From Deltaproteobacteria bacterium (GTDB taxonomy: Bacteria; Desulfobacterota; Desulfarculia; Adiutricales; Adiutricaceae): a stretch of 38,702 nucleotides of DNA. Shown piece by piece: positions 29,091 through 37,053 of this stretch (position 1 is the stretch's first letter; each line of letters starts with the position of its first letter). Position numbers and translations under genes: made by a program. Below the pieces are notes generated by a model. The model was not told the origin of the DNA and searched no databases. It saw nothing but the letters and a program-made list of their open reading frames with translations. Where the stretch lies: assembly GCA_031270705.1 (NCBI GenBank), contig JAISWW010000231.1:1-38702 (forward strand), written 5' to 3'.

Positions 29091-29834
29091 TCAGCTCCCG
29101 CGCGGTCGACCTCGACCGCGCTTAGGCTCTAGCCGGGGGGGAAGGGCCAACCCTTTATAAAGGTCGGTCAGCCATTCCAGGAGCTCTCGGCCAGAGAGCA
29201 AGAGATTCGCGATATATTGGCTGGCCTCAGGGGTAAAAAGCTGAAGGTCAGGTTTTTTGGGGTTAGAGAGGACATAAAGACCTCGGTACCGCAAATATTT
29301 CGCTAGGGGATCGTTTTTGTCAGCTCCAGCTGGCAAACGTTTTAAAAAGGGCTCATTAATGATCAGGTCGCGAGCGTCATAATCTTCAATGATCTTGGCC
29401 AGGCGCGGGCCTTTTTCCGGATCGGCCAGAAATTGGGGCCAGCGCTCCAAGGCTGGTTGGGAAAAGCGATAGCAACCCACTGACCACAGGAAACTGTAGC
29501 CAGTTAAATGGAAATAAAAACACGGGCTTTCCAGGCGCCCAAAGTCCGTGTCCAAAAACCAAATAAGAGCTAGCCAATCTTTGTAAGGGCTTTTGTCGCG
29601 ACTAAAACGGGTGTCGCGGTTGAGCCGAAAGACTGAGCGATCCGTGCGTGGATCAGCCACTAAGCCCGGAAACAAAGGGGCGAGGATTTGGCCAACGTCT
29701 AAGACTAATTCGCGAGCTGGCGCTAAAAGTTCCCGCTCAATTTCTTGATGACGGTCTTTATACCATAGGCGGCTATTGTTTTCCCGGAGGCCTCGCAAAA
29801 GAGCTAGGCTCTGGGAGCTAAAGCAACTAGGCAA
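29091..29834 (-). CDS. DUF2461/TIGR02453 family protein
   Basis: LRGLRENNSRLWYKDRHQEIERELLAPARELV…RLNRDTRFSRDKSPYKDWLALIW. Confidence 0.85.
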   Translation of the reverse strand: MPSCFSSQSLALLRGLRENNSRLWYKDRHQEIERELLAPARELVLDVGQILAPLFPGLVADPRTDRSVFRLNRDTRFSRDKSPYKDWLALIWFLDTDFGRLESPCFYFHLTGYSFLWSVGCYRFSQPALERWPQFLADPEKGPRLAKIIEDYDARDLIINEPFLKRLPAGADKNDPLAKYLRYRGLYVLSNPKKPDLQLFTPEASQYIANLLLSGRELLEWLTDLYKGLALPPRLEPKRGRGRPRGS

Positions 29835-29861
29835 TAATAATCCTCCTCAAAGGATCTTAAA

Positions 29862-30869
29862 TTAGACATTAAACCGGAAATGTACGATGTCGCCGTCTTG
29901 GACTAGATAGGTTTTGCCTTCCAGTCGAAAAACTCCGCGCTTTTTGGCCTCATTAAAACCGCCACAAGCTTGAAAATCATTAAAAGCCACTACTTCGGCT
30001 CTAATAAAGCCCTTTTGAATGTCAGAATGGATCTCCCCCGCCGCGCTGAGAGCGTCTTGGCCGCGGCGAATTGTCCAAGCCCGGCATTCATCCTCGCCCA
30101 CGGTAAAAAAGCTGATCAGATCCATCATCGCGTAAAGCTGGCGGATAATCCGAGCTTGACCGAGCTCAGTCAAACCATAATCAGCCATAAATTCTTGGGC
30201 TTCTTCTTTGGTCAGTTGGCCCAGCTCAGCTTCCAGGCGTCCCCGAAAATAGAGCTCGTCTGGGGCCTCGGTTGGCTTTTCTTTTTGGTCATCCGGGCTA
30301 TTCAAAAGGGTCAAAAGGGGTTTGGCCGACAAAAAGCCAAAACCGCGCAGTTTGGGGTGGCTCGCGATTTGGGGTTTTAAGCGCAAGGGTTTATTGGCTT
30401 CCAAAAGCTCCAAAGCCTCGGTCAATAAAGCCACTTCCTCGGGATCATTTTTTTTGCCCCGTTTTTTCTCCTCAGACAAGCGCTCCAATCTTTTTTCCAC
30501 GGTCACTAAATCATAAAGGAGCAATTCGTTTAAGATGGAGCTGGCCTCTTTTTCTGGGGTTGGGGCGGCTCCCAAAAGATCGGGAAAAGCCCGAGCCACT
30601 AAGAGCAAAACGTCCATTTCCCGGGATTTTTCCAAAGCCACTTTTAAGCTCTCGGCCTCGGTTTTGCCCTGGGGTTTAACCAAAAATAGCTCCAGTCGGG
30701 CCGGAGTGTGTTTTTTAGGTTTAAAAAGGCCGCTTAAATAATCCAGCCGGGGATCCGGAACCAAAGCCTCGCCGGGCCGAAATTCCCCAGTCCCTGAGGT
30801 TAGGCCTGTCAAAGCCGCAAAGATGGTTTCCCGACCCGACCCGCTTAAGCCAATGAGCCCAGCCTTCAT
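29862..30869 (-). CDS. YchF/OLA1-like protein (DUF933 C-terminus) with a degenerate P-loop
   Basis: C-terminal SFFTVGEDECRAWTIRRGQDALSAAGEIHSDIQKGFIRAEVVAFNDF…YLVQDGDIVHFRFNV is diagnostic; the N-terminus GLSGSGRETIFAAL replaces GxxxxGKS. Confidence 0.88.
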   Translation of the reverse strand: MKAGLIGLSGSGRETIFAALTGLTSGTGEFRPGEALVPDPRLDYLSGLFKPKKHTPARLELFLVKPQGKTEAESLKVALEKSREMDVLLLVARAFPDLLGAAPTPEKEASSILNELLLYDLVTVEKRLERLSEEKKRGKKNDPEEVALLTEALELLEANKPLRLKPQIASHPKLRGFGFLSAKPLLTLLNSPDDQKEKPTEAPDELYFRGRLEAELGQLTKEEAQEFMADYGLTELGQARIIRQLYAMMDLISFFTVGEDECRAWTIRRGQDALSAAGEIHSDIQKGFIRAEVVAFNDFQACGGFNEAKKRGVFRLEGKTYLVQDGDIVHFRFNV

Positions 30870-31013
30870 GAGAGCCGCTCGCCTTTAGAAACAAAAAACC
30901 GTAAACTCCAATAACTGAGCAAAACCGCCTACCTTCCGCAAAAAAGAGCCAGAAAGAATAAAAATGACTCTTAATAAAATTATACAAAAAAATAACGGCT
31001 AAAGGACGTTATT

Positions 31014-31715
31014 CTAGTTAAGCTTAGTGAACTCTTCACTAGGATTAGTAATTATTTCTTCCAGCAAATCTAAAACGCTTAAAGCGGCCGCCTCGGCGAT
31101 TTGCTGGCGGTGACCAGAAAAAATGTTTTTGGCCGAGACCACGCGCCCTAAACCCATGGCCGCCACATGATAAAGGCCTACTGGCTTTTCCGCCGATCCG
31201 CCGTCAGGTCCGGCGATACCCGTGGTGGCGAGACCAATCTCCGCGCCCAATAATTTTTTGATCCCTTGGGCCATGGCCAAAGCCGTTAATTGGCTGACCG
31301 CCCCTTGGGTTTCTAAAATAGTCGGATCCACGCCCACGACTTTTTCTTTGACCGAATTGGCGTAAGCCGTCACCCCGCCTAGAAAAACGGCTGAGCTACC
31401 TGGCGTGTAGGTCAAAGTCGTAGCGACCAACCCCCCAGTCAGACTCTCGGCTACCCCAATGGTCGCCCCGAGGCTGATGAGCCTTGGCCCTAACGACAAA
31501 GCCCTTTGGGTCAAGGCGGGGGAGAGCGAGAAAAAGTCAGGGGCGACTTCTGGGGCGAGCGCGACCTCAGGTTCTGGATCTAGGGCCGATTCAGCCGCGA
31601 GCTCCAAAGCCTTCTCTTGGCTCAAGCGTTGTTTCTTCGTGACTCGCCAGGGTATGCCTGGTTTTTTCTCGCCAGTTTTTGACTTGAAATTCTGATTTCT
31701 AGGTTTAATTGGCAA
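31014..31715 (-). CDS. CinA C-terminal/PncC-type nicotinamide-nucleotide amidase family protein
   Basis: GATIGVAESLTGGLVATTLTYTPGSSAVFLGGVTAYANSVKEKVVGV…TTGIAGPDGGSAEKPVGLYHVA. Confidence 0.92.
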   Translation of the reverse strand: MPIKPRNQNFKSKTGEKKPGIPWRVTKKQRLSQEKALELAAESALDPEPEVALAPEVAPDFFSLSPALTQRALSLGPRLISLGATIGVAESLTGGLVATTLTYTPGSSAVFLGGVTAYANSVKEKVVGVDPTILETQGAVSQLTALAMAQGIKKLLGAEIGLATTGIAGPDGGSAEKPVGLYHVAAMGLGRVVSAKNIFSGHRQQIAEAAALSVLDLLEEIITNPSEEFTKLN

Positions 31716-32397
31716 AAAATTTACTCAAAAGTGGATATAATAATCCTAAAAGCGTTAGGGCCACCCAAGCGAAAACCCCGGCCACGCCATCGTCCAACAT
31801 GACGCCTAAAGCTCCGGGTACATCGCGATCCACTTTTTTGACTGGGCCAAACTTAAAAATGTCAAAGAACCGGAATAAGACAAAACCCACCACAAAACCC
31901 CACCAAGGCAAGGGAAATGGGTTGGGAAACATGGTGACTAGGTAGCCAAAGACCTCGTCAACCACGATTCTTTTGTCATCATGCTCCGGAAAATCTTTTT
32001 CGCCCACCGACGAGGCCCACCAACCAATGAGGAAGACCACCAGGGTGCCGACTAAATAATAAGACCAATGCCCCAAAGCCGACGCGAAAAGAAAATACAA
32101 GGGGACGCCCATTATGGTGCCCCATGTGCCTGGGGCCACGGGCATTAAGCCTAGCCCGCCAGCCGTGTAAATCTGACGGGCCGCGCGCGTTATAAATGAG
32201 GCCGACTCTTTGGGGGTTAAGGGGGCTGGCTCTTCTTCTTTCGGGGCCGGTTCTTCTTCTTGAGGTTGAGAGCCGGAAGAGTCTAGCCCCAAAGAGTCAG
32301 GCTTATCATTAGTTAAGGCCGTAGAAGCTAAGGCCTCTGGCTCTTTCTCCGCTTCCGCGGGGGAGTCGGCCTTATTTAAGGAGATAGGCTCTTCCAT
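31705..32397 (-). CDS. pgpA: Phosphatidylglycerophosphatase A family protein with an acidic N-terminal extension
   Basis: GGLGLMPVAPGTWGTIMGVPLYF, DKRIVVDEVFGYLVTM, GFVLFRFFDIFKFGPVKKVDRDVPGALGVMLDDGVAGV. Overlaps the cinA-like start by 11 bp. Confidence 0.93.
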   Translation of the reverse strand: MEEPISLNKADSPAEAEKEPEALASTALTNDKPDSLGLDSSGSQPQEEEPAPKEEEPAPLTPKESASFITRAARQIYTAGGLGLMPVAPGTWGTIMGVPLYFLFASALGHWSYYLVGTLVVFLIGWWASSVGEKDFPEHDDKRIVVDEVFGYLVTMFPNPFPLPWWGFVVGFVLFRFFDIFKFGPVKKVDRDVPGALGVMLDDGVAGVFAWVALTLLGLLYPLLSKFFAN

Positions 32398-32422
32398 AAT
32401 TAACCCTCAAAGTTTAGGGGTA

Positions 32423-33712
32423 TTAGGCCTTTAACAAAGCGGCTACTGGTTTTAGGCCATAAGCGCCGCTTTCGATGGCCGTCAGAACCGCTCCGCCACC
32501 CGTAAAGAAATAGTAGCTCGGATCGTCTAAGGCGTCTAAATAAACCCCAGGAGCTAGGTTTTTGAGTTCCGTTAAGGTGTCGCCGCCGCCAAAAAGTTTG
32601 CGCCCATTTTTGTTGGCCCCGATCTCTTTATAGATCCGGGCGCTCCCAGCCGCGAAATGGGGGGTTAAGCCCAAAACGGCGTTCACGAAAATGGTTTTGG
32701 CTCCGTGGAGGATCTCCAGGATCTTGGGCCGGTTAAAGGAGTCAGGGCCGATGTCCAGGAAATAGTGGTAGTTTTGGCCAGGCCGAAAGTCAGCTATATT
32801 AATGGTTTTGACTTTGGCCGGGTCGTATTTGTCCAAAATCTCCGACTCGACCACAAACTCGGGCTCAATGATTTTGCCCAAGGTTTTGTCTTTTTCCACT
32901 AAACCTTTAGCCAATTCGACGTCCGCGTCATCCACTCCGGCCACTTTTATGCCATATTTAGCGGCTAAATAGGCGTTATAGATGACTCCGCCCAAAATCA
33001 AATGATCGACTTTCTCATAGATCTTATTTAAAGGGCCGATTTTAGTGTCGTATTTGCTACCAGCCACGACCGCCACAAATGGCCGCTCTGGGCTTAAGAC
33101 CAGATCCAGGTGAGATAGCTCTTTTTGAAGAAGAAAGCCCGCCGCCGAAGGGAGGGTTTTGGCCACGTCATAGGTGGAGGCGTGAGGTTGCCAGGAGCCA
33201 AAAGCGTCATTTATATAGTAGTCCGCCAGTTGGCCTAAATCCTCAGCCAGTTGTTTGGTTTTTTCGTCTTTGGATTCTTCCCCCGCGAACCAGCGCGTAT
33301 TGGGGAGATAGACGCCGCCAATCTCCCTTTTCTTTAAGCGAGCCAAATAGGGCTCAACCACTTTGGGATCCAGGCGCTCAACGCCAAAATCTGGATGGAT
33401 GGGAAAATTAGGCACCACAAAGCCCGCTGAGAGTTTGCGGTTTAAATAATCGACAATGGAATCCACGGCGGTGCCGGTTCCAGTCTTAATGTGGCCGGTC
33501 TTGCTGTCCCTGGTTCGACCCACGTGAGTCATCAAGATCGGGAAACCGCCTTTGGTGGCGATGTAATGAATCAGGCCATAGGTGGAGTCAATCCTAAAAG
33601 CGTCTTTAATAACGCCTTTTTCCACAACATTATGATCAACTCTCACCAAAACTACTTTGCCGTTAAGTTCCAAATCCTGAGCCAAAGGGAGACGGGGATC
33701 CAAAGCTGGCAT
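32423..33712 (-). CDS. pgk: Phosphoglycerate kinase family protein (divergent)
   Basis: VVLVRVDHNVV, MTHVGRT, YINDAFGSWQPHAST, VAGSKYDTKI, LFGGGDTLTELKNL, FFTGGGAVLTAIE match the PGK motif order with substitutions. Confidence 0.9.
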   Translation of the reverse strand: MPALDPRLPLAQDLELNGKVVLVRVDHNVVEKGVIKDAFRIDSTYGLIHYIATKGGFPILMTHVGRTRDSKTGHIKTGTGTAVDSIVDYLNRKLSAGFVVPNFPIHPDFGVERLDPKVVEPYLARLKKREIGGVYLPNTRWFAGEESKDEKTKQLAEDLGQLADYYINDAFGSWQPHASTYDVAKTLPSAAGFLLQKELSHLDLVLSPERPFVAVVAGSKYDTKIGPLNKIYEKVDHLILGGVIYNAYLAAKYGIKVAGVDDADVELAKGLVEKDKTLGKIIEPEFVVESEILDKYDPAKVKTINIADFRPGQNYHYFLDIGPDSFNRPKILEILHGAKTIFVNAVLGLTPHFAAGSARIYKEIGANKNGRKLFGGGDTLTELKNLAPGVYLDALDDPSYYFFTGGGAVLTAIESGAYGLKPVAALLKA

Positions 33713-33787
33713 GCTTGGGCCTCCTAGGTAAAACTAGCCCGCCGACTAATGGGCGGGGCTGAAAGGACTGGTCGCTTGGCCAAAAGG

Positions 33788-34033
33788 TTACTTATTAGGG
33801 GCGTCTTCTTGAAACTTGGCCCCACACCAGGGACAGAACTTGTACTCATTATTGTTAAGCTCTTCCTTACAGGCCTGGCAGACCAGGGAGAGCTCTTCAG
33901 CGCAGTAGGGACAGTAGGTAAAAGTTTTAAAAAGGTTGTGTTCGTCAGAGGAAAGAGTGGCTATTTTCTCAGCGCACTCGCTTTCGTGGCAGATTTTCTC
34001 AATGACGCTAGTATTGGTCTGATTTTCCGGCAT
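33788..34033 (-). CDS. Small double zinc-ribbon protein
   Basis: CPYCAEELSLVCQACKEELNNNEYKFCPWCGAKF. Confidence 0.7.
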   Translation of the reverse strand: MPENQTNTSVIEKICHESECAEKIATLSSDEHNLFKTFTYCPYCAEELSLVCQACKEELNNNEYKFCPWCGAKFQEDAPNK

Positions 34034-34449
34034 TTAATCTCCAGAATTAAGTGAGGCGGTTAGTTGTTATTTTGAAAAGACCGCGAAATCCGTTGTCGAA
34101 AATATACATTATTCGTCGCCCAAAAGTCCAGTCTTAGAGCAATTTTAAATTCGTAAGAAGCCCCTAGGCCTCGGACTCCCAAATAGTCCAGATGGTTGTA
34201 AAAATAAATCATTATAAAGATAGTTTAAAACAATTAATTAAATTAAATTGGCGTAAAAAGATTAAAAAATTAATTTTTACAAGAGAGCAGATTATAAAAA
34301 TTTGGCGTTTCATTTTATATTACGGTAATCTAAAAATTGATAATTTTCGGTGTATAACTTTCATTACAAAAAAACAGGGCTGGTTCTTTCAAATTAAGGA
34401 GCCTTGTTGGAGACGCTCCAGTCCCAAAAGCGCGACCTGGACTTGACTG

Positions 34450-34941
34450 TCAAGACCCGAGCTTCTTCTCCTCTTTGAGGTTCCTCCGCTTCCGCAAACG
34501 ACTCATTGCGTCATTTTTCTTTAAAAATAACATCAATTCGTCTAATTGAGACTCATTTAAGCCCAAACCTTGAAGCATTTCTGACAATAGATTAGCGCAG
34601 TATAGGCTTATTTTAGATATCATTTTACAAATACTATCTTTTGAAATACCTAATTCTTTTGATATTGATCTTACTGACGCTCGTTCTGTCGAAAGTTTTA
34701 TTATTTTTTGAATGTCCTCTACTTTTAAATGCGATCTAAACAGCATGGTACCGGTAGTATCGGAGAAACTCGCGCCACATTCTCGACAATAAAGTAAAAT
34801 ATGCCGCTTGTCGCTACCGTATCTCTTCCTGATGTTTATCCTGTTGTCGGCTCCAGTAACCTTGTAGAGGCGACACTTTTCGTTAGGGCAGTAACGCTGG
34901 CTAAGCTCTAACATTAATTCCCTCCTGTCCAAAAAACTCAT
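34450..34941 (-). pseudogene. IS1-like transposase N-terminus (zinc finger + HTH), truncated near the first catalytic motif
   Basis: RYCPNEKCRLYK…LLYCRECGASFSDTTGTMLFRSHLKVEDIQKIIKLSTERASVRSISKELGISKDSICKMI…LDELMLF then stop; no DDE catalytic domain. Confidence 0.65.
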
Positions 34942-35140
34942 GGTTCCTTTTATCTTACCAGACTAAGGCCATTTGTCAATAAAAGTTATACAGAGAAAAA
35001 AATCCGCTTCCAACTGTGAATTATCCGCCTTCAAACCGTAATACCTGTTTAGCGAGGGTTATTGGTTGTCGGTTTAGGTTGAGACAATCATAAGAGATAG
35101 CCCGGCAAAAAAAGTTAAACCCTTTTATATGGAGGGATTT

Positions 35141-35493
35141 ATGGACAAATACTCACTAACAAGCATTAACCTGGCTTTCACAGCTTTGGAACATGTCGCG
35201 CGGGCCGTTGATCCGCCGGTGGTCGAAAAAATTACCGCGATGGTCAGGAGGCCCACTTTAGGGATGGAACCCCTGGCCACTAAATACGCCAAGGAAAATG
35301 GATATCCCGCGAGGAACTCAAAACCGAGTGGGAGAGACGCCGCCGAACGGCTGGAGCGACCCGGAACCAGGCAATGGCCAAAAACTTTCTTCGAGAGGAA
35401 AATATTGTTTGCTTTAGCCCCTGGTTAAGGCGCGGTAGGCCTGGGGTTGGATCGGTTGGAGCGAAAATAGCCAATCAAGAGGAATCGAGTTAA
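35141..35493 (+). pseudogene. Probably frameshifted ORF: N-terminal part 35141-~35308, continuation in another frame to TAA at 35491-35493
   Basis: RBS GGAGGG at 35131. Adding one C after TATCCC (35306-35308) would join …KYAKENGYP to REELKTEWERRRRTAGATRNQAMAKNFLREENIVCFSPWLRRG…. Confidence 0.45.
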
Positions 35494-35573
35494 ACGCCTG
35501 TCGAGCTCATCGACTGAAAAACCATCTGTTGGAAACATTTTAGAGAGCCAATTGGCTACATGAGGTTTATATT

Positions 35574-36551
35574 ATGACACTACTACAAGAGAGACTAGTC
35601 AGTCAAATTAACGAGGCCAGCCATTTGTTAACAAGCGGTCGGGATAAGTGGAATTCTGATTTCCATGAGTACGCCAAGGAAATCATTAGCAACACCGATA
35701 AAATTAAGGCCAATAAGGAAAAATTTCACGAATTGGCTCCTTTGTTTCTTTATATGCCAGTAAGAGAAGCGAAAGGCTCAGCCAACCTCTTCAGTTTGCG
35801 CTATAAAGGACTAGAAGTGGCTGGGCTTAAGGTTGACAGCAAAACCAATGAATTAACGCTGGTTGGCAAAAAAACTTCTTTTAGCCCTGAATCGCCAAAC
35901 ACGCCCATAAAATGGCAGAGCAAGGAAGCCGCCGCTTTCAGGAATTATTATAAGAATGATATCCAATGCGGGAATTATCACAAATTAGAGCTTGAGTCAA
36001 AATTTCTGGAAGAACTTGAAAAAAACGACAAAGCTTCCAAAATCGAGTGTTTGGTTGGCGTTAGACCGGTAAAAATCGCCGATTGTTGCCGGTTTAAGCT
36101 ACCAACGCCTCTAGCGGCGGCTCAAAAATTGGAGCTTTTACCCAAGACTGGGGCTGGGATTGACATTTTGGCTCGAAGAACAGTCAAGGGAGTGACGAAT
36201 CTTTGTGTTATGGAAGTTAAGGCGGGGACTGGAGCTGACGATCCAGATCAGGCTATGTTACAAAGCGTGGCCTACGCGGTATTTGTTCAGGAGTTAATGG
36301 ATAGCGCAAGTGGCCCGGACTGGTATGAAATTTTTGGATTTGAAAGATCCAAATATGAAAGATCCCAACCTAACAAAATCAATATTGATGTTTGTGTTGT
36401 CATGCCGATCACAGAATCCAATCAAAAGCAATTGGTCGACTACCCTCAAACGCTAGATACTGGTAAGGGCCGTTTGGAGCTTCATTATATTCTCCTCAAC
36501 CAAGATTGGGATCAAGGGATAAAGGTAGTTAAGACAAGCTTCCAAAATTGA
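35574..36551 (+). CDS. PD-(D/E)XK nuclease-like protein of unknown role
   Basis: GAGIDILARRTVKGVTNLCVMEVKAGTGADDPDQAMLQSVAYAVFVQEL: D…ExK followed by QxxxYA, a restriction-endonuclease-like core. Confidence 0.7.
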   Translation: MTLLQERLVSQINEASHLLTSGRDKWNSDFHEYAKEIISNTDKIKANKEKFHELAPLFLYMPVREAKGSANLFSLRYKGLEVAGLKVDSKTNELTLVGKKTSFSPESPNTPIKWQSKEAAAFRNYYKNDIQCGNYHKLELESKFLEELEKNDKASKIECLVGVRPVKIADCCRFKLPTPLAAAQKLELLPKTGAGIDILARRTVKGVTNLCVMEVKAGTGADDPDQAMLQSVAYAVFVQELMDSASGPDWYEIFGFERSKYERSQPNKINIDVCVVMPITESNQKQLVDYPQTLDTGKGRLELHYILLNQDWDQGIKVVKTSFQN

Positions 36552-37053
36552 GTCTTAAAAAGCGCCCAAGACCGCCTCGCGTCTATAACTGGATGAATAA
36601 CGCTTGATCGTCTCAAAATGACGCGGGGTGTGGTCAAATTTTTGGCAAACTTGAAAAAACTACTCTCACTAAAACTGGTTGGTTAATGTATTAAGGCCAG
36701 GTGGGAAAAATTGAGCCGCGGGATCCAGAAAATACCGATCAAAGGCTATCGCTCTCGCCGTTTAGGCCGATTATGACCTGACCGTCTGGGCTGGCGTCAG
36801 TCGGGAAACGGTCACAAGATTAGGTTAATGGCAGGTCGATGTTTTGTTTTCAAGGTTTTGGAAGCCCAAAAGGAAGTCAGGGAGATTCCATTTAGGAATC
36901 CCAGTCACAGTCAAAAACCTTTAACAAAAGTAAGTTGATTGTTAGCCGCTACTGATAAGAACTAAAAGGGAAGGCCAATGACCAGGCTGAAAGTTAGTCT
37001 GTCGTTCCCCATTTTACAACAACGTCCACGACAAGAATGACTTGAGGAATACT

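Noticed and set aside
30272-30679. Plus-strand ORFs (also 29970-30380 and others) over the YchF-like gene
   Set aside because: Antisense shadows of a well-supported CDS.
34192-34446. 84-aa Lys/Ile-rich plus-strand ORF
   Set aside because: AT-driven composition, no RBS or recognisable motif; probably noncoding or relic.
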